Shown piece by piece: positions 46,240 to 54,353 of a stretch of 64,000 nucleotides of DNA. The notes beneath the pieces were generated by a model. That model did not search any database. It was not told where the DNA came from and saw nothing but the letters and a program-made list of their open reading frames with translations. Position numbers and translations under genes: made by a program. Origin of the DNA: Planctomycetota bacterium (GTDB taxonomy: Bacteria > Planctomycetota > Planctomycetia > Pirellulales > UBA7805); the NCBI GenBank assembly GCA_003389215.1, contig QQVP01000064.1, positions 29,565 to 93,564 of the forward strand. The letters are read 5' to 3'. The number at the start of each line of letters is the position of its first letter. Positions within the stretch are counted from its first letter, which is position 1.

Positions 46240-46367
46240 CCAAGAGAGTGGAAGATCGGGGGGGCAGATGCCCCGATTCCGCCCGCGGTAGCTCGGGTCG
46301 TAGCGATTAGGCAAGCGGCGCACTTCCCGTGTCCGAATCGCCCGAGTCGGGCGGTGACGTGCCGTCC

Positions 46368-47345
46368 CTAGCGGTTGCTCGTGGTCGCCGGCTCGCCGCG
46401 GCGGACCCAGCCACTCGAACCGCTGCGGCTGCGCGGCGTGGCGGTTGGAATCTCTCGCGCGTTGCGCGGCGCTCGCAGTCGTCGCGGTTGCTGCGGCGCA
46501 GGTGCGACCGGCTCGACGTGGTTCACCTGTACGACGCCGCTACGTGGCGTCGCCGCACGAACCCAGCGCTGTTCGATCGTGGTCTGCCTGCCCGCGGTTC
46601 CGGCGGCGCGCCAGGCGCCTTCGGTTCGCGCCAATCTTGTCCCAGAACCGCGTTGCGCGCGGGTCTGCTCGTTCTCTTCCGTCCCTGGCGTGTTTTCTTC
46701 GAATCCTCCCTCGGTGTCTCCGTCCGAGGGCAAGGGAACGACCGGCGGCAGCTCCGCCTCGGTCGGCGGTGAGAAGTCCTCTCCGCTGTCCTCGGCCGGT
46801 CCTTGATTGTCTCGCGGCGGAATGGGCAAGGCACTGTCTTCGGGCAAGGCGTCGTCGTCGAAGCCCTCCAGCGGCGGAGGCGCGCTATCGTCGCCGGAAG
46901 GCCCCAAGGGCCCCGGGTCGCCTTGGGGCGGCACCGGAGGCGGCAGCGTCATTCCCGGTCCGAGGGGACCGCCGACGTCGTCTTCGGTCGACTCCTCATC
47001 GTCTTCGAGGTCGAGCCCCTCAAGGACCTCTTCCAAACTGCGCTCGCGGGCCCGGCGATTCTCTTCGCGGCGGCGCTGCGCATCTTCGAGCATTTCGTTC
47101 TGGCCCGGCCAACGCTTCCAGACGGTGGGATAGTAGCCGTAGTGGGGCGGGGCCAGTTCGACCCGATTCGGTCGCGGCGGCCGCGGAATCTGGACCGGCA
47201 GTCGCGGCAATTCCGGCGGCGGCGGAAAAGGAGGAATGGCCACCGCGGGCGCGCCAAGTCCAACGGCTCCCGCGACGAGCGTCAACGATACCACGGCCTG
47301 CTTCATGCGAGATCGCAGAGGGGACGGGAACATGTGCTTTTCCAT
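46368..47345 (-). CDS. Secreted proline- and acid-rich protein with a GYYPT-W-W motif
   Basis: The 325-residue protein has a signal peptide (about residues 10-36, ending APAVA), then Pro-rich segments and long Asp/Glu runs, and a basic C-terminal end. HYGYYPTVWKRWPG (about residue 68) is a motif I know from many planctomycete envelope proteins of unknown role. Low-complexity content suggests a disordered surface or periplasmic protein. It is read after the Wza-type gene with a 118-base gap, so a role in polymer export or surface anchoring is possible but only inference. No PEP-CTERM sorting tail is present. Confidence 0.7.
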   Translation of the reverse strand: MEKHMFPSPLRSRMKQAVVSLTLVAGAVGLGAPAVAIPPFPPPPELPRLPVQIPRPPRPNRVELAPPHYGYYPTVWKRWPGQNEMLEDAQRRREENRRARERSLEEVLEGLDLEDDEESTEDDVGGPLGPGMTLPPPVPPQGDPGPLGPSGDDSAPPPLEGFDDDALPEDSALPIPPRDNQGPAEDSGEDFSPPTEAELPPVVPLPSDGDTEGGFEENTPGTEENEQTRAQRGSGTRLARTEGAWRAAGTAGRQTTIEQRWVRAATPRSGVVQVNHVEPVAPAPQQPRRLRAPRNAREIPTATPRSRSGSSGWVRRGEPATTSNR

Positions 47346-47463
47346 CTCGTTTCCGATCGTATCTGGCGGACGGTCCGCCGGAAGTTCACTGAGTTTCTGA
47401 TCTCGGTCGCGTCTGCAATTCGTGCGATTTCACGTGGCCCACACCATCGGGCGACGAGTTCGT

Positions 47464-48567
47464 TTAGCCGCCCGGCAACAAACCTCCCAGCCCGAAGTCG
47501 GCCGCCCCCGGCACGCTGCGGAAGCCGATACTCAAGCTTCGCACGGCACTCGATCCCAGCGTGACCGTGGTCGCCACCCGCTGTAGCGGCGAGTAGATCT
47601 GCGCCAGTATGGTGTCGGTGCGAACGAGCTTGTTGCCATCGATGTAGATGCGATCGTCGGGCATGATTTGGTAATTGGTCGCGGGTGAGGCGTCGGTGAC
47701 GATGGCGGTCCAATCGACCGGCAAGATCACGTCGGCGCCGGACTTGTCCGGCGAGGGACGGGCAATCCACATCCGCTCGACGCTCGTAGGCGAGAGGCCC
47801 CCGAGCACACTGATCGCGTCGAGAACGGTCTCGCCGCCCTCGATGGGAATGCGTTGCAGCTGATCACCCTGACCGGCGCCGTTGGTGACGACGTAGTAGA
47901 CCTTACTGTTGGAGCCGAAGAGATCGACCGACACCTTCGGATCGTCGAGGTAGTCGGTCAGGTGTTCCTCGATGGCGACTTTCGCCTCGTGCAGCGTCAT
48001 GCCGGTCACGTAGACCTGTCCGTAGTTGCCCAGGTTCACGGTCCCGTCTTGACTGACCAGGTGTTCGCCGGCGATCTGTTGTGTGCCGCTGGTCTGGACC
48101 AGGGTGACGGACGCCTTGGGACCGATGATCGTCTTGCTGAGCTGGGCGGTGATGACCTGTTCCGCCTCGTCGACGGTCAGTCCCGCGACGGGGGCGAGTC
48201 CGTAGCTGAGGCCCAGATTGACATTGCCTGCGGGGTCGACCTGGTACTCGCCTTGGATCGGCTGATCGGGCAGCTCGCCCTCGACCTCGATGTTGACGAT
48301 GTCGAGCAGCTCCAGCCGGTAGGGCGGTTTGGGAACCACTTTGAGGGCATCGATGAGCAGGACGTCTGGCGGTTCGATGCGGTAGGGCGGCAGCGTGGTC
48401 TTGAACTCTTCGTTGGGGACCTTCGCCTCCGCGGGCACCGGCGGCAGCGACCCTTCCAGGTGGCGGTTGCGAAAGAGCCGGAAGCAGCCACTGCTCGTCG
48501 AGAGAATGCTCAGGGCGAGCACGAGCATCAGGTAGCAATGTAAGCGGTGGCAGGCTGGTCGCGTCAT
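47464..48567 (-). CDS. Polysaccharide export lipoprotein, Wza/SLBB type
   Basis: A 367-residue outer-membrane export protein. MTRPACHRLH with a hydrophobic stretch leads to a lipobox ending SSGC (about residue 27). The Poly_export domain is seen in PYRIEPPDVLLI and PYRLELLDIVNIEV, the latter repeated, with GEYQVDPAGNVNLG, then an SLBB-like domain with GGETVLDAISVLGGL and a late DDRIYID. The family forms the outer-membrane channel for capsular polysaccharide together with a Wzc-type partner, found here on the other strand. ATG 48567 was chosen as it gives a normal lipoprotein signal. Confidence 0.88.
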   Translation of the reverse strand: MTRPACHRLHCYLMLVLALSILSTSSGCFRLFRNRHLEGSLPPVPAEAKVPNEEFKTTLPPYRIEPPDVLLIDALKVVPKPPYRLELLDIVNIEVEGELPDQPIQGEYQVDPAGNVNLGLSYGLAPVAGLTVDEAEQVITAQLSKTIIGPKASVTLVQTSGTQQIAGEHLVSQDGTVNLGNYGQVYVTGMTLHEAKVAIEEHLTDYLDDPKVSVDLFGSNSKVYYVVTNGAGQGDQLQRIPIEGGETVLDAISVLGGLSPTSVERMWIARPSPDKSGADVILPVDWTAIVTDASPATNYQIMPDDRIYIDGNKLVRTDTILAQIYSPLQRVATTVTLGSSAVRSLSIGFRSVPGAADFGLGGLLPGG

Positions 48568-48976
48568 GGCGAGGGAATCCTCCGGGTCGGGACCGTTTCC
48601 TCCGGTCCGCCGAATCCACATCCCCCCGCGAGGCCCTTGGCTCCCGGCGGGAAGCCGGGCCTCATGCTCGCCATAATCGGCATAATCGTACCTCGGCTTT
48701 GCCCAAAAGTGCGAAAAAACGCGAAATCACCTCGATTCGCCTCAGTTTCGGGTACGTCGCTTGCTAGCTCGACAAGCGGTGCCAGCGCCGGGCCACCGAG
48801 CGGCTGGGTAGCCAAGCAGCCGTGGCGGCTCGCCTTGATGGCCGATCGAGTACGACCCGAGTTTCGCAGGTGGTCCAGCGCGATCGACGAGGTGTCCGCG
48901 GGCGGTCCAATCCGTGCAATCAGGAAAACCCCCAGAAGTGACAGATTTGAAGCGCAAGTCCAATTGTGGACGTGAT
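48568..48976. other. Divergent intergenic region between the export lipoprotein and exosortase genes
   Basis: This left part has no supportable gene. It has a direct repeat of cataatcg (48669-48691 region) and an A-run (48708-48720). The region probably holds the promoter of the minus-strand export genes, but none is clear. Confidence 0.45.
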
Positions 48977-49005
48977 TTGACACCCTGCGCAGGGAGTCAT
49001 ATCAT
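48977..49005 (+). promoter_or_regulatory. Strong sigma-70 promoter with a perfect palindrome in the spacer, upstream of exosortase
   Basis: TTGACA (48977-48982), a 17-base spacer and TATCAT (49000-49005). The spacer contains the 12-base perfect palindrome CCCTGCGCAGGG (48983-48994), well placed for a repressor. It leaves about 460 bases of leader before the exosortase ATG, in which no gene is supportable. Confidence 0.55.
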
Positions 49006-49471
49006 GAGCTTTATCGTGGCTCGCTCTCGCTCGCTCGGCGACAAGTCCGTGGCGCGGCGAGATGGCCTTGCGATTCGTCGGGCGGTGCTGAGTGCCTTTG
49101 CCGACCGGTCGATCTGTGGTCGCGCGGTTGCGGATTGGCAGACCGTGGTGAGTTTTTGCCACCGATGGAAACGAGAAGACGACGGCCAGAAGACGACGGC
49201 GTGCCCGTTCGGGACGGATCCTCCGCCACGCCAACGGCAATAAATAAGTACGTGTGCTAGCCCCGGGCTGGTGCGGCTCTCGCGCTTGCCGTTCACAAGC
49301 TTGTGATGGCTGGGCGAATGTGGCCGCCGTGGCTCGAGGACGACACGCGAATTCGCTCGCTCGGTTCGTAACGATTTGCGAACCGCCGGCGCGCGAGAAT
49401 CCGATCGCATCATTTTCTTCCCACCAAGCTTATCCACCTAGCAAGACGATAAGGGGCGTTCGAACAAATCC
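49006..49471. other. Long 5' leader of the exosortase gene
   Basis: No supportable gene. The stretch has a short direct repeat agaagacgacggc (49172-49200). Frames crossing it lack motifs. Confidence 0.45.
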
Positions 49472-50563
49472 ATGTCCGAGGCAACGAAAAAAGCTGAAGC
49501 AACCGCCACGGAGCCGGTCGAAGCGCCGTCCATTCTCACGCCGGGCGTGGTCGCGACCTTGGGAGTGCTGGGGGCATTCGTCATCCTGCTCTTGGTTACC
49601 TACTGGAACTCGCTGATCGATCTGTACAGCTACTGGCAGATGCCGCTCTACTCGCACGGCTATCTGGTCCCGGTGTTTGCCGCGGTGCTCTTGTGGCTGC
49701 GTTGGGACCCGGATGCCCTACCCGAATTCAACAACGTTTCGAGCGTCGCGCGTTGGTACGGGGTGGTGCTGCTGGCTTTCGGGGTGATGATGCGGCTGGC
49801 TTCGGCGTGGGTGGGTATCGAAACACCGGACATGCTCTCGATGGTGTTCTGTCTGGCAGGAGTTTGCCTGCTGGTGGGCGGCTGGCAGTTTTTCAAATGG
49901 GCGGGTCCCATCGTCCTTTTCCTGGCGTTCATGTATCCGCTGCCCGACGTGCTGGTGCAGAAGATTCTGGTCCCGTTGCAGGAAATTGCGACGTCTTCCA
50001 GCGAGTACTTGCTGCAAACACTCGGCTATGCCGTCGAGCGCGACGGCAACACGCTCACCTTGGGAACCGCCGGCAACGAGATTGACCTGCACATCGTCGA
50101 AGCGTGCAGCGGACTTCGCATGCTCACTGTGTTCGTCGCGCTTTGCGTGGCGGTGGCGTTGATTCTGGACCGTCCCATTTGGGAGCGCGTGGTGATTGTC
50201 GTGGTCGGTGCGGTGCCGATCGCCGTGGCCTCGAACATCATTCGCATTAGCGCCACGGGGATGATCCATCACCGGTTTCCGAGCTTCGACCAACAAATGA
50301 TTCACGACAACGCGGGCTTGGCGATGATGCCGGTCGGCATGTTGCTGCTTTGGGCGCTGGTCACGATCGTCTCGAAGCTTACGATCGAGACGGACGGCCC
50401 CGGCGGAAATGTCGACGTCCTGGGTGGCCGCGGTCCGCGATCGGGCGGGCCCCCCGCACCACCGAAGAAATCGAAAGACACCAAGGGCCGCGAGAGTCGC
50501 TCGCGCGAGGGACGCTCGCGTGAGAAACGTTCGCGGCGCCCGATTTCACCGATTCGACACTAG
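49472..50563 (+). CDS. Exosortase (Xrt), planctomycete type
   Basis: This 363-residue integral membrane transpeptidase cleaves PEP-CTERM-type sorting signals at the outer face of the inner membrane. About eight helices carry the family's catalytic set: Cys212 in VEACSGLR, Arg258 in NIIRI and His278 in IHDNAG. The N-terminal (1-20) and C-terminal (about 320-363) cytoplasmic tails are unusually long; the latter is Arg/Ser-rich and basic. It is followed by Wzc-type and EpsI-like genes. The exact Xrt subfamily is unknown to me, though the planctomycete-specific exosortase group is likely. No sorting-signal substrate is in the window. Confidence 0.9.
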   Translation: MSEATKKAEATATEPVEAPSILTPGVVATLGVLGAFVILLLVTYWNSLIDLYSYWQMPLYSHGYLVPVFAAVLLWLRWDPDALPEFNNVSSVARWYGVVLLAFGVMMRLASAWVGIETPDMLSMVFCLAGVCLLVGGWQFFKWAGPIVLFLAFMYPLPDVLVQKILVPLQEIATSSSEYLLQTLGYAVERDGNTLTLGTAGNEIDLHIVEACSGLRMLTVFVALCVAVALILDRPIWERVVIVVVGAVPIAVASNIIRISATGMIHHRFPSFDQQMIHDNAGLAMMPVGMLLLWALVTIVSKLTIETDGPGGNVDVLGGRGPRSGGPPAPPKKSKDTKGRESRSREGRSREKRSRRPISPIRH

Positions 50564-50909
50564 GCGACTGGCAAGCGGGACTGGCAGTCGGGAAACGACC
50601 GGTCGCGTGATTGTTCAATCCGAGGCGGTGACCGACGAATAGTTTTTTGTGGCGTATCGCGTCTGCGGCTGTGGTGAGAAGGCAACACGCGATGACCGAT
50701 TTCCCCGCTTGCCACACGGGCGAATAATGATCGACGGACGGGAACCGGCGAAAAAATGCGGAAATGGCGAGTGAGCCGTTGCCGAGCGGCCCAGGCGGTC
50801 GCCATGGCACGCCATTTGAATTCTGGCAGGGAGCTGCCGAGTTAGGTAATTGCCAAGATCGATCCTCGCACGAGGTTCGCTTTCCTGTCGCCACACGAGG
50901 TTTGGTTGC
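50564..50909. other. Intergenic region between exosortase and the Wzc-type gene
   Basis: No supportable gene or clear promoter. It contains two A/T runs (50640-50646 and 50752-50757). The gap is long for an operon, so the Wzc-type gene may have its own promoter. Confidence 0.45.
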
Positions 50910-53234
50910 GTGTCTAATCCCATCGATCCGAAGAAACCGTCAGAAAGACCGCTGGATGTCGTCTCCGAGCGACCCGGTGAGGGGGCCCTGCCCGTTCCCA
51001 CGTCGGGAAAGGACGCGGTCTTCGACGCGATCCAGACGTCGACGCCGGCGCGGGTGCGTCCCGAGATTCTGACCGCCCCGCCGAAGCCGATGGACCTGTT
51101 GCGAGCGTTGCAACGGCGCTGGCTGTTGGCCTTCGTGCTCGGCTGCATGTTGGGCATTCCCGCGGCGGTGATCACCTGGTTCGTGGTGCCGATCGAGTAC
51201 ACTGCCGAGGCGTTTCTGCAGTTCAACGACGAAGAAGTCATCATCGACGCCCAAAGCCGCAGTGACGGCCGGCGTATCGACGATCCGCTGCAGACGCACA
51301 TCCAATTGATCAAGAGCCCGTTCGTGATCAACACCGCCCTGAGCGAGCCGGGCATCGCCGATATCAGCTGGCTCAAGGAAGTGAAGGCCGAGGGTGAGGA
51401 TCAGGTCGCCTGGCTGAACGAGCGGATCGACGTCGTCAATCCGCGGATGACGGCCGTGTTGCGAATCAGCATGTCGGGAGATGAGAAGGAGCCGGTACGG
51501 ATGATCGTCGAGGCGGTCGCCCAGGCGTATCTCGAAAACGTCGTCCGTCGCGAGCGCAACGATCTGCTGGCCAAGCTGTCCGAGCTGGAACGGCAGCATC
51601 AGGAATTGGAAGCCGACATCGGCCGCCGCCGCAAACGCTACAACGACATGGTCGCCGAGGTCGATGTGTTCGACGGAGGACAAGCGGACGCCAACCGCGA
51701 GTTGTTGATGGCCGAGCAGAAGTCGCTCCGCGAGGAAATCGGCCTGATCCGCATCGACATCCTCAGGCAGCAGTTGCAGATTAGTCAGCTTCAGCGTCTC
51801 GAGGCGAACGATCCGGAACAGGTTCGGCAGCGCCTGATCAGCAATACGCTGGCGGCCGATCAGCAGTACGGTCAGCTGCGGGGCGTTGTCGAACGCCTCC
51901 GTGATCAAGAGCAGGAGATGATGAAGCTGATCAAGAATCCGGATCGCTCGGAGGTGATGAAGCGACTTCGCGAGCAGATCGCCGAGGCCGAGAAGGACCT
52001 GGCCAAGCGAGAGGCGGACGTCACGCTCGAAATCGAAGAGCAGGAGATTATTCCTCCCGAAGTGGCTCAACTGAATCTTCTGCAAAACAGTTTGACCGCC
52101 ACTCAGGAGCACCTCGCCAAGCTTCAGGAACAGTCGAAGACACTGCAGCAGAGAATCAACGAACTGACCGTGTTCAAGCCGGAGTTGGAACGTCGCAAGG
52201 ACGAGTTGGAACGTCTCGAATCGGTCAGCAATGAGCTGGGTTTGCGTCTTCAGAAGCTGCAATTGGAATTGAGCGTGCAGAAGCCCAAGGTCAGCCTGCG
52301 GGGTGAGGCGACCGTTCCGGCGATGTACGATTCGAGCAATCGCGACCGCTACACCGTGCTGGCCGCATTGGCCGGCTTCGGCCTGGCCATCGTCGGCGTC
52401 TCACTCTACGAATTTCAGTTTCGTCGCCTCAGTTCCGCTCACGATATGACCGAAGGTTTGGGCATGACCGTGATGGGCGACGTGCCCTTGTTGAGCGAAC
52501 GACCCTGGCGGCTGCCCGGCATGAGCGGCATCGATCCGATCTCCTTGCAAGGGATGATGGACGAATCGGTCGACAGCATCCGTTCGCTACTCTTGCACTC
52601 GGCCAGTTGCGAGTCGGTCCAGGTGGTCATGGTCACCAGCGCCAATTCGGGCGAAGGCAAGACAACGATTTCCAGCAGCCTGGCGGCGAGCCTCGGCCGC
52701 TCGGGTCGCCGCACGTTGTTGATCGACGGTGACATGCGTCGTCCGGCGGTCCACCGCATGCTCGATCTGCCGCTCGATACGGGGCTCTCCGAGGTCCTCC
52801 GTGGCGAGGCGGCCGTCGAAGAGGCGATCCGCCCGAGTCGCGCTCCGGGCTTGTGGGTGATGCCGGCCGGACGTTGCGACCACGAATCGATCCAGTCGCT
52901 TACCAAGGAGATTTTGGGCGCGACGCTCGAGCAGCTGCGGGCCGAATTCGACATCATCGTGATCGATACCGGTCCGGTGCTGTCGGTCGTCGATCCGCTC
53001 CTGATCGGCCAGCACTGCGACGGGGCGATCGTTTCGGTGGTGCGTCGCGTCAGTCAGATCTCCAACGTGTACGAGACGTGTCAGCGGCTGCAGGGCACCG
53101 GTATCCGCCTGCTCGGCAGCGTCGTCAACGGTGTCTCCGGCAGCCAGGTGAGCGTCGGCTACTACGGCTACGGTTATGGTTACGAAGACGGCTACGGTCG
53201 CGAGGAACTTTCGCACGAGGTGGCCGAGTCGTAA
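50910..53234 (+). CDS. Wzc-type tyrosine kinase/polysaccharide chain-length regulator with a Tyr-rich tail
   Basis: The 774-residue protein has an N-terminal Wzz domain with two membrane helices (about residues 70-95 and 470-490) flanking a coiled-coil periplasmic part (Leu/Glu/Arg-rich, about 200-450), and a C-terminal BY-kinase domain. The kinase has Walker A (SGEGKTT, about 578-586), Walker A' (LLIDGDMRRP, about 603-612) and Walker B (IIVIDTG, about 680). Residues 751-762 hold six tyrosines in a Tyr/Gly-rich tail, the usual autophosphorylation cluster. It controls chain length and export with the Wza-type lipoprotein. GTG 50910 starts SNPIDPKK and was chosen over upstream alternatives. Confidence 0.9.
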   Translation: MSNPIDPKKPSERPLDVVSERPGEGALPVPTSGKDAVFDAIQTSTPARVRPEILTAPPKPMDLLRALQRRWLLAFVLGCMLGIPAAVITWFVVPIEYTAEAFLQFNDEEVIIDAQSRSDGRRIDDPLQTHIQLIKSPFVINTALSEPGIADISWLKEVKAEGEDQVAWLNERIDVVNPRMTAVLRISMSGDEKEPVRMIVEAVAQAYLENVVRRERNDLLAKLSELERQHQELEADIGRRRKRYNDMVAEVDVFDGGQADANRELLMAEQKSLREEIGLIRIDILRQQLQISQLQRLEANDPEQVRQRLISNTLAADQQYGQLRGVVERLRDQEQEMMKLIKNPDRSEVMKRLREQIAEAEKDLAKREADVTLEIEEQEIIPPEVAQLNLLQNSLTATQEHLAKLQEQSKTLQQRINELTVFKPELERRKDELERLESVSNELGLRLQKLQLELSVQKPKVSLRGEATVPAMYDSSNRDRYTVLAALAGFGLAIVGVSLYEFQFRRLSSAHDMTEGLGMTVMGDVPLLSERPWRLPGMSGIDPISLQGMMDESVDSIRSLLLHSASCESVQVVMVTSANSGEGKTTISSSLAASLGRSGRRTLLIDGDMRRPAVHRMLDLPLDTGLSEVLRGEAAVEEAIRPSRAPGLWVMPAGRCDHESIQSLTKEILGATLEQLRAEFDIIVIDTGPVLSVVDPLLIGQHCDGAIVSVVRRVSQISNVYETCQRLQGTGIRLLGSVVNGVSGSQVSVGYYGYGYGYEDGYGREELSHEVAES

Positions 53235-53315
53235 GCCGTGGGGCCGGGATGAGCTCCCGACCGACCGGCGATATCCCTGAGAACACAGGACTCTTTCTCC
53301 CCGGATTCTTGCCTT

Positions 53316-54044
53316 ATGAAAGCTCTACTCCCCATTATTGTCGGTTTCGTACTGGTTGCCGTTTGTTTCATCGGTCAAGGGCTGGCGACGCAGCGATTCA
53401 CCGGCGGTACCTCGAAGCAAATGGAAGTGATGGCCATGCGCTTCGACGAGATCCGCGCCCGCGAGCGATTTGGCGACTGGGAGCGGCTTGAGATGGGCGA
53501 ACTGGCCGACTACGAAATCAAGGGCTCGGGGTCGAAGAACTACCTCCGCGCCACCTTCAAGCATCAACCTACCGGCAAGGTGGTCAGCGTGCTGCTGATC
53601 TGCGGTTTTGGCCGCGACGTCGGGGTGCACACGCCCGAGCGTTGCTTCGTCGGCTCCGGACTGAACATGCAGGGCGAGCCGGCCCTGCGTCGCGTGACCT
53701 ACCGACAGGTCATGCCCGACACTGGCAAGGAGAAGCAACGGGCAATGCTCTTCAAGCATGCTCGCTTCCTCGATCCAGAGACGACCCGCGAGACCGACAC
53801 CCTGTGGGCCTGGAACGCCTATAGCGAGCCGACGGAGCGTTGGTTCGCGCCGTCGAGTGCCCGCTACCATTACGGCGGGGGCACGCCGCTCTCGAAGGTC
53901 TACGTGACCGTCGACCACGAGACGATGATGACGAGTCCCGAGTTGGTCGAGGACTTCGTCAAGGCATTCCTGCTGGAAGTCAACGAAATCCTGGGACCCG
54001 AGCCCGCGGAATTCGAACTCGAGGCCGCTGCCGCCCGGACCTAG
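53316..54044 (+). CDS. EpsI-like exosortase-associated protein (DUF3485 type)
   Basis: A 242-residue protein with an N-terminal membrane helix (about 4-24) and a soluble domain with VHTPERCFVGSGL, the short His-x-Pro-Glu-x-Cys motif of the EpsI/DUF3485 family, and a C-terminal acidic end. EpsI proteins accompany exosortases, often fused to them, and their exact role is unknown. Here it is a separate gene 81 bases downstream of the Wzc-type gene. Its stop codon starts an inverted-repeat element. Confidence 0.85.
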   Translation: MKALLPIIVGFVLVAVCFIGQGLATQRFTGGTSKQMEVMAMRFDEIRARERFGDWERLEMGELADYEIKGSGSKNYLRATFKHQPTGKVVSVLLICGFGRDVGVHTPERCFVGSGLNMQGEPALRRVTYRQVMPDTGKEKQRAMLFKHARFLDPETTRETDTLWAWNAYSEPTERWFAPSSARYHYGGGTPLSKVYVTVDHETMMTSPELVEDFVKAFLLEVNEILGPEPAEFELEAAAART

Positions 54045-54305
54045 AGCGCGTTTAGTTTATCTCTAGCGTCTTGGCGAGCTACGGCTGTGCTTGGCTACGT
54101 CGAGGGTGCATCGACGAATTTACCAATTCGTCTGCTTCGGTCTGGTGGCCAAACTTGCCTCGCCGGCGCCAACGACGCGACACCTATCCTATTGAGCCCT
54201 GCGCAGCCAATGAACCAGGCCGACCAGCGGGAGGCCGGCATTCCAGCCATCACCGCCGCCGCGAAGAGCTCATTAACAACGTAGCCAACAATAAACACGC
54301 TCTAA
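54042..54305. repeat. About 264-base repeat-like element with inverted ends (possible MITE)
   Basis: TAGAGCGCGTTTAGTTTAT at the left end is partly the inverted complement of the right end ACAATAAACACGCTCTAA (13-base core TAGAGCGyGTTTA). On the minus strand it has an open frame of 67 codons (54095-54298) with a membrane-like start, unlike anything nearby. It lies exactly between the EpsI stop and the convergent LOG gene. No transposase and no direct-repeat target site were seen. The 17-base left end occurs once more at 3168-3184. Confidence 0.5.
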
Positions 54306-54353
54306 GCGTTGCCTCCGTAGGCCGCGACTCTTCGCCATGCGGTGTTGGCTGGT
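54306..54353. other. Short spacer after the repeat element
   Basis: No feature seen between the right end of the element and the stop of the LOG-family gene. Confidence 0.4.

Noticed and set aside
46368..47345. Exosortase substrate (PEP-CTERM protein)
   Set aside because: The C-terminus has no PEP motif, hydrophobic helix and basic end.
49230..49300. Sigma-54 type promoter before the exosortase
   Set aside because: Only loose TGG and TTGC words with wrong spacing; the sigma-70 type site at 48977 is better.
48564..49616. Open frames in the exosortase upstream region
   Set aside because: Frames on both strands overlap each other and the promoter, without recognisable protein features.
54095..54298. 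67-codon membrane-like frame inside the repeat element
   Set aside because: It starts at GTG, has no ribosome site, and is best explained as part of the element; may be annotated as a protein elsewhere.
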